From assembly GCA_902803035.1 (NCBI GenBank), contig CADCON010000159.1:1-11039 (forward strand): a stretch of 11,039 nt of DNA. The letters run 5' to 3'. This stretch comes from an uncultured Ruminococcus sp. GTDB lineage: Bacteria; Bacillota; Clostridia; Oscillospirales; Acutalibacteraceae. How positions within the stretch are numbered: the stretch's first letter is position 1; every line of letters starts with the position of its first letter. Under the pieces are notes generated by a model. That model had not been told where the DNA came from and made no database searches. It saw nothing but the letters and a program-made list of their open reading frames with translations. Below, in pieces: positions 1 through 6,671 of the stretch. Position numbers and translations under genes: made by a program.

Positions 1-132
1 ATTACCGCTTACAATTTTGACGGCGGTCAGACCGGCACGCTCCTCTTTGAAGGTAAGGTGTATAATGAAATTGCCTACAAGGGCGTTCAGAGAGATATGA
101 GCGATATCATCTATTTTGCTTCCGCAGAGTAA
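1..132 (+). CDS. C-terminal end of an unrecognised protein (partial)
   Basis: An open frame enters from the left edge in frame 1 and stops at TAA 130-132, leaving 43 residues that end in YFASAE. The stretch mixes aromatic, glycine and acidic residues and has no membrane segment or motif I can name. Its stop lies 21 bases before the start of the Lgt-like gene, with no terminator between them, so the two genes are probably co-transcribed. I cannot assign a function from this fragment. It is called coding because the frame is open to the edge and the following gene has a ribosome binding site placed just after its stop. Confidence 0.6.
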   Translation: MTAYNFDGGQTGTLLFEGKVYNEIAYKGVQRDMSDIIYFASAE

Positions 133-153
133 ATCTCAGGGAGGTTTAGGAAA

Positions 154-1518
154 TTGGAAAATCAATTGATGCTGGTTTATAACGGCATGGTTATAAGCTG
201 GTTTGCGTTTTTCGCGGCGGTTGCCTGCGCTGTCGGCATTACCGTTAGCTGCATTCTCAGGAAATGCCAGAATAAGCCTGTCTCGGATATCTTCGCGGCT
301 GTCACATTTGCCGTTCCTCTCGGTCTGCTGGCGGGCAGGATCAATTACTGTATGTTCTCCTACGAAAGCATTGACAGCGTGCAGGATTTCTTCAGCCTGA
401 CAAACGGGGGATTTGGTCTTTACGGAGTGATCGCCGGTGTCGCGCTGGCCGTCCTGATTGTATGTCGCTTCTTCGGGGGCGGTGAAACCGGCGCGCTGAT
501 GGATTGCGTGGCGACAGGCGGTTCCATTGCCATCGCCATAGGCAGATTCGCTACCCGCTTCACAACGGCGGAAATCGGATATCCGGTGAAGTTCAGGCTC
601 TTCACAGTCTATGACAGCAGTCAGAATGTCTACAATCTGGCGGTATTTGAGCTGGACGGCATCTGCGAAATGCTTGTCTTTCTGACCTGTCTGTGTTTCT
701 TCTTCTATACGCTCAAAAAATACAAATCTTCAGGTAAAGCCGCGCTTATCATGCTCGCGCTCCATGGAACCAATCAGGTTGTCATGGACAGTATGCGCGC
801 CGATCCGCTCAAGCTCGGAATGAACAACTTTATCAAGATTTCCCAGATTATCGGGATTCTCTGCTGTATCACCATCCTGGTTTATTTCATGGTCATCACT
901 GCCAGAAAGAAGGGATTCGGCAAATTCCATATTATCTCCATTCCTGTGATTCTGGTGTCCATTCTGCTTGGCGTTCTCGGTGAATACCGTGTGGGCGATT
1001 CGGATTACATCACCAAGCATCTCGTTATGTTCTTCGGAATGCTGGTGCTGAGCTACCTGACAGTGGCATTCGCGGTCAGATCCGTTATTCCCGCGCCCGC
1101 CGCCGAATCCGGGAGAGAACCTTCCGGCGAACGCAGACGCGCTCCGGCTCCCCGCCGGAATACCGGAATGAATCCCGCGCCGCAGAACAACCGCGCCTCG
1201 TCCCCCGCCGCGCCAAGGCAGAATGGCGGACGCGGCGGCTTCAACCGGCACCCGCGTACTTCCGGAAGACCCGAAGAAAGACCGCTTCCTCAGCAGGCGG
1301 AAGGCACAACCCCTCCGGCTTCTCCGCAGCCGGAAAAAAGTCGTTCCTTCAACCGGCATCAGAGAGGCGGCAGCTCCGCACGTCCGGCGAATAATCCGCC
1401 ACTGCCAGACGTCCGTCCCGAAAGAAATAACGGCACAGGAAAAAGCCCCGCGCCGATTGTCTTCTCCGACAGCGATCCGTTTAATGTGAATCCCGATCTG
1501 AATGACTTCAACATCTGA
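154..1518 (+). CDS. Divergent prolipoprotein diacylglyceryl transferase (Lgt)-like membrane protein with long disordered tail
   Basis: A 454-residue protein. I chose TTG 154 because GGAGG (140-144) lies 9 bases upstream; ATG 169 is the alternative. Residues 1-250 follow the Lgt layout: AGRINYCMF (60-68) resembles the GARxxYVxF motif, GGFGLYGVIAGV (85-96) the glycine-rich His/Tyr motif, GRFATRFTTAEIG (130-142) the Lgt signature, and MRADPLKLG (214-222) the C-terminal motif. Lgt transfers diacylglycerol from phosphatidylglycerol to lipoprotein cysteines. By eye, E. coli Asn146 corresponds to Thr134 and Arg239 to Gln208, while Arg143 is kept as Arg131, so normal activity is doubtful. Two further membrane segments (about 258-276 and 286-308) follow the usual core. 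Residues 312-454 are low-complexity, rich in Pro, Arg, Asn and Gly, with FNRHPR (363-368) echoed by FNRHQR (399-404). Family membership is fairly sure; activity and the tail's role are not. Confidence 0.72.
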   Translation: MENQLMLVYNGMVISWFAFFAAVACAVGITVSCILRKCQNKPVSDIFAAVTFAVPLGLLAGRINYCMFSYESIDSVQDFFSLTNGGFGLYGVIAGVALAVLIVCRFFGGGETGALMDCVATGGSIAIAIGRFATRFTTAEIGYPVKFRLFTVYDSSQNVYNLAVFELDGICEMLVFLTCLCFFFYTLKKYKSSGKAALIMLALHGTNQVVMDSMRADPLKLGMNNFIKISQIIGILCCITILVYFMVITARKKGFGKFHIISIPVILVSILLGVLGEYRVGDSDYITKHLVMFFGMLVLSYLTVAFAVRSVIPAPAAESGREPSGERRRAPAPRRNTGMNPAPQNNRASSPAAPRQNGGRGGFNRHPRTSGRPEERPLPQQAEGTTPPASPQPEKSRSFNRHQRGGSSARPANNPPLPDVRPERNNGTGKSPAPIVFSDSDPFNVNPDLNDFNI

Positions 1519-1575
1519 GTCATTGCTAAACCACGGTTGAATGCAGACACCTTTGCATTTTTTAATCAGAATATT

Positions 1576-1616
1576 GCCCTTTCCCTGCGGTTTTCCCGCT
1601 TCGGAAAGGGCTTTTT
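1576..1616 (+). terminator. Rho-independent terminator after the Lgt-like gene
   Basis: A perfect 9-bp stem, GCCCTTTCC (1576-1584) with GGAAAGGGC (1603-1611), is followed by five T. Its loop contains a second small stem, GCGG (1587-1590) with CCGC (1596-1599). It lies 57 bases after the stop of the Lgt-like gene and just before the next promoter, so it separates the two transcription units. Confidence 0.85.
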
Positions 1617-1621
1617 GCTCC

Positions 1622-1650
1622 TTGACACATCCGTCATTCCGTAATAAAAT
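1622..1650 (+). promoter_or_regulatory. SigA-type promoter of the HAD gene
   Basis: TTGACA (1622-1627), a 17-base spacer, then TAAAAT (1645-1650). Transcription would start near 1657, which rules out the upstream in-frame starts, including ATG 1649 that overlaps the -10 box, and supports ATG 1682 as the start of the HAD gene. Confidence 0.82.
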
Positions 1651-1681
1651 GAAGGAAAAGGATCATAAGGACGTGATATTG

Positions 1682-2341
1682 ATGGAAGACCGCATTTCCT
1701 TTGAAGGAGCCATATTTGACATGGACGGGGTGCTGGTGGACACCGAAAAGCTCTACCTGAGATTCTGGCGGGAAGCGTGCGCGGCATTCGGTTTTTCCCT
1801 CAGCTATGAGCAGGCCCTCAGCCTGAGAAGCAATTCCCCCGAAACCGCTATTCCGAAATTCCGGGAATGGTTTGGCGAAAATGCTGATTACTTCGCTATC
1901 CGTGAACTAAGAAGGAAACGTATGGCGGCATTCATTGACGAAAATGGCGTCGAATTAAAGCCCGGCGCGACTGAGATTATACAGCTTCTTCACGACAAAG
2001 GGTATAAAACGGCCGTCGCCACCGCTTCGCCGGTGAAAAGGGCAAGACATTATCTGGAACCGCACGGTCTTTTCAGCCTTTTTGACACCGTGATCAGCGG
2101 CGCGGATATCGCAAGAAGCAAGCCCGCGCCGGATATTTATCTGGCGGCCGCCGACGCTATCGGATTGCCGCCGGAAAAGTGCATCGCTGTGGAGGATTCG
2201 CCCGCCGGAATCATTTCCGCCAGTACGGCGGGCTGCTTTACAGTGATGGTTCCTGATCTCACCCCGCCCGACGATATCATTTCCCCTTATATTGATTATC
2301 TTGCCGGCGGCCTTGGCGACATTGTTCGTCTGCTTCGTTGA
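1682..2341 (+). CDS. HAD-superfamily hydrolase, subfamily IA (beta-phosphoglucomutase/phosphatase-like)
   Basis: A 219-residue cytosolic enzyme, a normal length for the family. All HAD motifs are visible: motif I DMDGVLVDTE (13-22; Asp13 the expected nucleophile, Asp15 the acid/base), motif II Thr114 in VATASP, motif III Lys137 in RSKPAPDIY and motif IV EDSPAG (161-166). Residues about 20-85 form the helical cap typical of beta-phosphoglucomutases and phosphoglycolate or sugar phosphatases. The substrate cannot be told from sequence. A longer frame opens at 1541, but the promoter at 1622-1650 lies inside it. ATG 1682 has AAGGA 10 bases upstream and is the start chosen. The gene is a single-gene unit converging on sigK, with 34 bases between their stops. 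A role in sugar-phosphate metabolism is only inferred. Confidence 0.88.
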   Translation: MEDRISFEGAIFDMDGVLVDTEKLYLRFWREACAAFGFSLSYEQALSLRSNSPETAIPKFREWFGENADYFAIRELRRKRMAAFIDENGVELKPGATEIIQLLHDKGYKTAVATASPVKRARHYLEPHGLFSLFDTVISGADIARSKPAPDIYLAAADAIGLPPEKCIAVEDSPAGIISASTAGCFTVMVPDLTPPDDIISPYIDYLAGGLGDIVRLLR

Positions 2342-2375
2342 ATCAGGCGTTGCGGACACGGGAACCAAGCTCTCG

Positions 2376-3059
2376 CTAAAGCACTCTCCTGATCTTCTCG
2401 AGAATGCTTTTCTCTATGCGGCTCACATATGAACGGGAAATATGCAGTTCCGCGGCAATTTCCCGCTGGGTCAGGGGTTTTCTTCCGTCCAGTCCGTAAC
2501 GCTGGATGATAATCCTGCGTTCGGTATCGTCCAGCCCTTCTTTGATGATTTTCCTGATTTTCTGGCACTTCATGGCGGTGTCGATATCGTCCGAAATCGT
2601 ATCGTCTACGGCGATGATATCCATGAGGGTAAGCACATTCCCGTTGCGGTCAACGTCAATCGGCTCATTGACAGAGATATCAAGCGCGCTTTTCTTGCTG
2701 CTGCGAAGGTACATGAGTATCTCATTCTGAATGCAGGTCGCCGCGTAGGACGAGAATTTGGAGCCTTTGTCGGCGCGGAAGGTATCAACCGCCTTGATCA
2801 GCCCGATGGTGCCGATCGAAATCAGATCGTCCGGATCCGGAACCGATGCGCTGTACTTCTGGCTGACATGAGCCACGAGCCGCAGATTATGCTCGATCAG
2901 CTTTTTTCGTGCGGTGACGTCTCCCTGCGCCAGAAGTTCTATGTATTTCCGCTCCTCCGCCGGAGACATCCTGGGAGGAAATCCCGATATGGAAGAAACG
3001 CTGAGGAACAGACTATACAATCCCTTCAGCGCGTCTGAAAGCATGATTAGCAGGCTCAT
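2376..3059 (-). CDS. sigK: RNA polymerase sporulation sigma factor SigK (pro-sigma-K)
   Basis: A 227-residue sigma-70 family protein. Residues 1-25 are a hydrophobic leader followed by GFPPRMSPAEERKY (26-39), which matches the membrane-bound pro-sequence of pro-sigma-K that SpoIVFB removes in Bacillus. Region 2 spans about 51-120, with LIEHNLRLVAH (54-64) and DLISIGTIGLIKAVDTF (78-94). Region 4 holds the helix-turn-helix LTQREIAAELHISRSYVSR (196-214). SigK directs late mother-cell gene expression during sporulation. The start has GAGGAGG about 10 bases upstream. The gene is one continuous frame, with no skin-type element splitting it as in some Bacillus and Clostridioides. It is transcribed away from glgA. 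No clear SigE-type promoter could be read upstream, only a weak SpoIIID-like box. The assignment is strong; sporulation of this organism is inferred. Confidence 0.93.
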   Translation of the reverse strand: MSLLIMLSDALKGLYSLFLSVSSISGFPPRMSPAEERKYIELLAQGDVTARKKLIEHNLRLVAHVSQKYSASVPDPDDLISIGTIGLIKAVDTFRADKGSKFSSYAATCIQNEILMYLRSSKKSALDISVNEPIDVDRNGNVLTLMDIIAVDDTISDDIDTAMKCQKIRKIIKEGLDDTERRIIIQRYGLDGRKPLTQREIAAELHISRSYVSRIEKSILEKIRRVL

Positions 3060-3124
3060 TGGCCATCATCCTCCTCATTCTTTCGGCTGTTCATTCTATC
3101 ATATTCCGTTTTCCTCCTTCCCGT

Positions 3125-3132
3125 GCCTGTCC
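3125..3132 (-). promoter_or_regulatory. Possible SpoIIID-type box upstream of sigK
   Basis: The minus strand reads GGACAGGC, which fits the RRACARNY core of the SpoIIID site; the two preceding bases are CC rather than the preferred A/T. It lies about 66 bases before the sigK start. In B. subtilis, sigK transcription by SigE is helped by SpoIIID. The motif is short and degenerate, so this may be chance. Confidence 0.25.
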
Positions 3133-3200
3133 GGTCAAAAATATGTACACAATCACATCCGGGAACAGCGCGGCGAGATTGCCCGGCAGATTTTCGGACG

Positions 3201-3370
3201 ATCCTTTTTGGGATCACCATTGAAGCGTAAATCCTGAATGGCGGAGCCGTGACTTGCTACGCACCACCTGTATTTATCACTTTTGCCTTGAATGTCGCTT
3301 TGCTTATCCGCCGGATGTGAACAGACACCGCCCGACGCACGGCTTTAAAACATCCCAAAAAGGATTTTTT
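3201..3370 (+). repeat. Nested inverted repeats ending in a T-run; possible structured RNA or small mobile remnant
   Basis: ATCCTTTTTGGGAT (3201-3214) is the perfect reverse complement of ATCCCAAAAAGGAT (3352-3365), giving a 14-bp closing stem. The right arm runs into seven T (3365-3370 plus the stem end), as expected for a plus-strand transcript end. Inside are AGCCGTG (3245-3251) with CACGGCT (3338-3344), a local hairpin CCATT (3217-3221) with AATGG (3237-3241), and a short dyad ATCCGCCGGAT (3306-3316). Each 14-base arm is also a weak hairpin by itself (ATCC...GGAT). No gene, known riboswitch or promoter is recognised here, and no target duplication flanks it. The repeats are certain; their meaning is not. 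Confidence 0.5.
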
Positions 3371-3425
3371 CGTGCCTGCGTTAGTATTGTTGACAGGCAG
3401 ACGCCTTTTTATTCTCCCTCTCATA

Positions 3426-3455
3426 AAAAATCATAGAAAAAATCTATTGATTTTT
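3426..3455. other. AT-rich hairpin upstream of the glgA promoter
   Basis: AAAAATCA (3426-3433) pairs with TGATTTTT (3448-3455), extended inside by TAG (3434-3436) with CTA (3444-3446) after one bulged T. Both strands end in a T-run, so it could be a weak two-way terminator insulating glgA. It could also be a bent AT-rich UP-like element, since it ends 32 bases before the -35 box. Confidence 0.4.
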
Positions 3456-3487
3456 ACTGGATTTTGCGTTTTTTCAAGAAATAATCC

Positions 3488-3544
3488 TTGAATTATTCGG
3501 CATGACGTGATAAAATCTTAATGTGAGCTGATTACGGAAGTAAT
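3488..3544 (+). promoter_or_regulatory. Extended -10 SigA-type promoter and leader hairpin of glgA
   Basis: TTGAAT (3488-3493), a 17-base spacer and TAAAAT (3511-3516), with TG at 3508-3509 giving an extended -10. Transcription would start near 3523. The leader then carries a perfect 5-bp hairpin, ATTAC (3531-3535) with GTAAT (3540-3544), closed by a GGAA tetraloop of the GNRA class. Such a 5'-end hairpin commonly slows mRNA decay, but that is inference here. Confidence 0.75.
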
Positions 3545-3575
3545 TGGAAATCAACACACTTTAGGAGGACGAAAT

Positions 3576-5033
3576 ATGAGCAATATTTTGTTTGTAGGCT
3601 CGGAATGTGATCCGTTTGTCAAAACGGGAGGTCTTGCCGATGTTATGTCCGCTCTTCCCCGCGCGCTTGCCAATCAGGGAGATCTGGACGTCCGCGTGAT
3701 TCTGCCAAGATATACCTGCATTCCGGAGCAGTACCGCAACAATATGACCTATGTCACTCATTTCTACATGGACTTCACCCGCGACTGCCATATGTATTAT
3801 GTCGGATTGATGGAGTACTGGTGGAACGGCGTCAGATTCTACTTCATTGATAACGAGTACTTCTTCGGCAGAGGCAATCCCTACACGGATATGGCCGGCG
3901 ACATCGTGCCTTTCATCTTCTTCTCAAAGGCTGTTCTGGCTTCTATGTGCGCTATCGGATTCCACCCCGACATCATTCATTGCCACGACTGGCAGGCGGC
4001 TCTGGTTCCTGTGTATCTGCACACTGTCTATGAGGGCAATCCCTTCTATGCGGGCACAAAGACCGTCCTTACCATTCACAATCTCCATTTCCAGGGTATA
4101 GCCAACATCGATACCGTCAAGTATCATTCCAATATTCCTGAGTACGCATTCTCCCCTGACCGCCTTGAGTTCAACGCGGACGCCAATATCATGAAGGGCG
4201 GCATTGTGTACGCTAACTTTGTCACTACCGTCAGCCACACCTACGCCAGCGAAATCAGAACGCCCGAATATGGCGAGGCTCTCGACGGCGTACTGAATGA
4301 TTATGCCTATAAGCTCGGCGGCATTGTCAACGGCGTGGATTACGACGTCTACAATCCCGGCACCGACTGGTATATCTACGACAGATACGGCGTGGACAAC
4401 TTCCCCGACGCAAAGCGTTGGAACAAGGAAAAGCTCCAGGCAGAGCTTGGTCTGCATCAGGACGTCAACAAGTTCATGATCGGCATTATTTCCCGCCTTA
4501 CCGACCAGAAGGGTCTTGACCTTGTCAATCAGGTCATGAACCGCATTGTGGATGACTACACGCAGGTCGTTATCATCGGCACCGGCGACAAGAGATACGA
4601 GGACGCCTTCAGACAGTATGAGAATATGCATAAGGGCAGAGTCTGCTCCAACATCATGTATTCCAATGAAAGAGCGCACAAGCTCTACGCTGCCGCCGAC
4701 GCGATTCTCGTTCCTTCCCGCTTTGAGCCGTGCGGTTTGACCCAGCTCATCGCCATGAGATACGGTACGGTTCCGATTGTCCGTGAAACCGGCGGTCTGA
4801 GGGATACGGTCCAGCCCTACAACGGCTTTGACCACACCGGCACCGGCTTTACCTTCTATGAGTACAACGCGGAAGTCATGCTCAATGTCATCAACTACGC
4901 CAAGCAGATCTTCTTCGAGGATCGCTTCGGGTGGGAATGCATCGCAAGACGCGGCATGGAATCCGACTTCTCATGGTACCGTTCCGCCGGCGACTACAGA
5001 AACATCTACAATTGGCTTATGAGCCAGTGGTAA
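3576..5033 (+). CDS. glgA: Glycogen synthase (ADP-glucose: alpha-1,4-glucan glucosyltransferase, GT5)
   Basis: A 485-residue enzyme, close to the 477 of E. coli GlgA. It adds glucose from ADP-glucose to the non-reducing end of alpha-1,4-glucan. The two Rossmann halves are both present. KTGGL (16-20) is the N-terminal substrate-binding motif. HCHDWQ (135-140) is the conserved loop of the first domain. The second domain shows SRLTDQKG (306-313), with Arg307 and Lys312 in the expected ADP-glucose contact positions, and EPCGLTQ (384-390), with the conserved Glu384. The start has AGGAGG (3563-3568) seven bases upstream. The gene has its own promoter and terminator and no glgC, glgP or branching-enzyme gene beside it, so other glycogen genes must be elsewhere. 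Identification is firm. Confidence 0.96.
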   Translation: MSNILFVGSECDPFVKTGGLADVMSALPRALANQGDLDVRVILPRYTCIPEQYRNNMTYVTHFYMDFTRDCHMYYVGLMEYWWNGVRFYFIDNEYFFGRGNPYTDMAGDIVPFIFFSKAVLASMCAIGFHPDIIHCHDWQAALVPVYLHTVYEGNPFYAGTKTVLTIHNLHFQGIANIDTVKYHSNIPEYAFSPDRLEFNADANIMKGGIVYANFVTTVSHTYASEIRTPEYGEALDGVLNDYAYKLGGIVNGVDYDVYNPGTDWYIYDRYGVDNFPDAKRWNKEKLQAELGLHQDVNKFMIGIISRLTDQKGLDLVNQVMNRIVDDYTQVVIIGTGDKRYEDAFRQYENMHKGRVCSNIMYSNERAHKLYAAADAILVPSRFEPCGLTQLIAMRYGTVPIVRETGGLRDTVQPYNGFDHTGTGFTFYEYNAEVMLNVINYAKQIFFEDRFGWECIARRGMESDFSWYRSAGDYRNIYNWLMSQW

Positions 5034-5051
5034 GATGAAGAGAATTCCGCG

Positions 5052-5079
5052 GGTCGGAAATGATTCATTTTTCCTGACC
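5052..5079 (+). other. Hairpin in the glgA 3' region
   Basis: GGTCGGAAA (5052-5060) pairs with TTTCC plus GACC (5070-5079), leaving one bulged T: about nine base pairs just after the glgA stop. It lacks a proper T-run, so it is more likely a 3' stabilising structure than a terminator. Confidence 0.45.
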
Positions 5080-5107
5080 GCCGTTTCTCCCCTATTATGA
5101 ATCAATT

Positions 5108-5153
5108 GACCCCGTTCGCAAGGTAGAATTCCTGCAAACGGGGTCTTTTTTTT
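5108..5153 (+). terminator. Strong Rho-independent terminator of glgA
   Basis: GACCCCGTT (5108-5116) pairs perfectly with AACGGGGTC (5137-5145) and is followed by eight T (5146-5153). The loop can continue pairing (GC-AGG with CCTGC, one bulged A). The minus strand has no T-run after the stem, so it serves glgA rather than the converging hydrolase gene. Confidence 0.93.
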
Positions 5154-5162
5154 GTGATTCTT

Positions 5163-5969
5163 CTATCGGTTCTCTTCAATAAAGGAGGTCAGCGCCTGAT
5201 TGAATGCATCCGGAACATCCATATTGACCAGATGACCCGCGCCTTGGAAGATGACCAGCCTGCTGCCGGGTTCGCTCTCATGCCATCGCTCGGAAATCGG
5301 CTGTGCCTCCGCAATGTCATGCTCCCCGCAGCCTATCATGAGTCCGTATGTGCGTGGCTGCGTCTGCTGCCGGTTGACCATCTTGCCCAGTCCGCTGAGG
5401 AACATAAAGGATTTCTTTGGGAAACGGATATTCATCTCATAAAAATCCTGCTGTGCCTGCTCGGTGTACGCGGAAATCTTCTTATTGGCCTTTGCGAACC
5501 ACCTGATGGAAAATAGGGCCTTGAACATCATTCTCGCCTGCCCTTTGGAATTATCCCTCTGCTCCTTCTCATCGAAATGATTGATGTTATAGCCGCCGAA
5601 GCAGGCGATTGATTGCAGACGCTCCGGATATTGATTGGCAAAATCCTGCACCACAACCGCTCCCAGCGATACGCCCACCAGATGGGCTTTTCCGACGCCT
5701 TCCTGATCCAATATCACCTTGATATACTGTGACATCTTTTCAATGCCGTCGCCCTTGCTGACATCCTGTGATGCGCCGTGGCCGATGACGTCCAGCGTTA
5801 TCACCTTGTATTGGCCGGCTAAGGCATTCACCTGTGAATTGAACTGGGTGTGATCGGCAAACGCCGCGTGAATGAACACAACGCACTCGCTGCCTTCCCC
5901 ACTGACGTAATATACAACCGGCGTACCCTCCGCCCGCTTCTGTTCCGCTTTGACTCTTAATTCTTCCAT
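5163..5969 (-). CDS. Alpha/beta-hydrolase fold protein
   Basis: A 268-residue soluble hydrolase without signal peptide or membrane segment. The expected catalytic triad is visible: Ser101 in the nucleophile elbow GVSLG (99-103), Asp218 in GCGEHD, and His246 in GAGH. The oxyanion-region motif reads FIHAAFADH (32-40), an HA where many relatives have HG. DVIGHGAS (60-67) fits the loop after strand 4 of this fold. Residues about 130-195 form the lid. The substrate is unknown; esterases, C-C hydrolases and lactonases share this pattern. ATG 5969 shares its A with the TAA stop of padR (TAATG), and its ribosome binding site (AAGGAAGGG) lies inside the padR end, so translation is coupled and the gene is probably under PadR control. 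Confidence 0.88.
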   Translation of the reverse strand: MEELRVKAEQKRAEGTPVVYYVSGEGSECVVFIHAAFADHTQFNSQVNALAGQYKVITLDVIGHGASQDVSKGDGIEKMSQYIKVILDQEGVGKAHLVGVSLGAVVVQDFANQYPERLQSIACFGGYNINHFDEKEQRDNSKGQARMMFKALFSIRWFAKANKKISAYTEQAQQDFYEMNIRFPKKSFMFLSGLGKMVNRQQTQPRTYGLMIGCGEHDIAEAQPISERWHESEPGSRLVIFQGAGHLVNMDVPDAFNQALTSFIEENR

Positions 5970-6520
5970 TATAATTTCCCTTCCTTTATGTCATTCAATA
6001 ATTCCGTGAACCATTCGATCTGAAAACGCATCATATCCGCGCTGAATTGTGCCGTCATCTTCTGATAACGGAAGACGTCCGTCGCTTCCGGAGATAGTGA
6101 TGTCGTCGCGGAGAAGTTCTCCGCTTCCTTCAGAATCCGCTCCATCTGCGCGTGCGTTTCTTTCAGATAAACAATGTACTTCTCAATGCGTTCCGCTCTC
6201 CCCTCCTGCTCCGACAATCCCATGAAATAGATTTTCAGCAATTCGGGTGATCTCGCCACTCCCGGCTCCAGATCTGCGTTATTCCACACTGAAAACGCCT
6301 GCCGCCCCGCGTTGGTGATAGTGTAGACCTTTTTGCATCTGCCGTTTTCCACTCTTTCTTCACAGGTGATCAGCCCCGCAGCCAGCAGCTTTTTGATAGC
6401 GGCCTGTATGCTGCCGATACTCGCGCTGTACATCATATCCAGTCCCTGCGCGATCCTTTCTTTCAATTCATAGAGCGTTCTTCCTTTATACAGAAGCAAT
6501 CCGAGTATCAGATGATCCAA
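5969..6520 (-). CDS. PadR-family transcriptional regulator
   Basis: A 183-residue repressor-type protein. Residues 1-75 form the PadR winged helix: LILGLLLYKGRTLYEL (4-19), then the recognition region GSIQAAIKKLLAAGLI (36-51), then the wing with KKVYTITNAG (63-72). The rest is helical, with a likely coiled coil around 103-131, matching the Vir_act_alpha_C dimerisation domain. The frame is open back to TTG 6574, but that TTG is the -35 box of the promoter. I chose TTG 6520, which has GAAGGGGG about seven bases upstream and gives the usual short PadR N-terminus. PadR proteins often respond to phenolics, drugs or cell-envelope stress and repress their own operon. Here the partner is the coupled hydrolase, and a dyad covers the promoter. 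Family call is firm; the inducer is unknown. Confidence 0.9.
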   Translation of the reverse strand: MDHLILGLLLYKGRTLYELKERIAQGLDMMYSASIGSIQAAIKKLLAAGLITCEERVENGRCKKVYTITNAGRQAFSVWNNADLEPGVARSPELLKIYFMGLSEQEGRAERIEKYIVYLKETHAQMERILKEAENFSATTSLSPEATDVFRYQKMTAQFSADMMRFQIEWFTELLNDIKEGKL

Positions 6521-6539
6521 TTCATCGCCCCCTTCTACA

Positions 6540-6574
6540 TTACTGATAGTAACATACCTATTAGTATTTGTCAA
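6540..6574 (-). promoter_or_regulatory. padR-hydrolase promoter with overlapping operator dyads
   Basis: The minus strand reads TTGACA (6574-6569), a 17-base spacer, then TACTAT (6551-6546), with TG one base before it giving an extended -10. A perfect dyad TTACTGATAGTAA (6540-6552) lies on the -10 box. A second partial dyad, ATAC...GTAT (6554-6567), lies in the spacer. This layout suits autorepression by PadR. Confidence 0.83.
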
Positions 6575-6608
6575 GTATTATTTTTGAAATAATCGCCATC
6601 AATGACAA

Positions 6609-6647
6609 CAAAAGCACATTGACCCGCTCTGAGCCAATGTGCTTTTG
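6609..6647 (-). terminator. Terminator of the SDR-hydrolase unit
   Basis: CAAAAGCACATTG (6609-6621) pairs perfectly over 13 bp with CAATGTGCTTTTG (6635-6647). It lies 25 bases beyond the stop of the membrane hydrolase. On the minus strand the stem itself ends in TTTTG followed by TTG, a modest T-tract. The same hairpin also keeps read-through from entering the padR promoter region. Confidence 0.75.
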
Positions 6648-6671
6648 CATTTTTGTGTATGGTGAATGTCA

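Noticed and set aside
2342..2393. ATCAGG (2342-2347) and CCTGAT (2388-2393) as a terminator between the HAD gene and sigK
   Set aside because: The 6-bp stem encloses a 40-base loop, extends into sigK coding sequence and has no T-run.
3201..3370. 6S RNA or a known riboswitch for the inverted-repeat element
   Set aside because: A closing stem with a T-run is suggestive of 6S RNA, but the interior looks branched rather than a rod with one central bubble, and I could match no conserved riboswitch core. Identity is left open.
2914..3436. Two plus-strand frames between the sigK start and glgA (2914-3237 and 3254-3436)
   Set aside because: The first overlaps the sigK 5' end in antisense. The second runs through the inverted repeat, has no ribosome binding site and has no protein-like features.
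3924..4835. A 303-residue minus-strand frame inside glgA
   Set aside because: It is fully within a complete, well-motifed glgA and has no start signals or family features.
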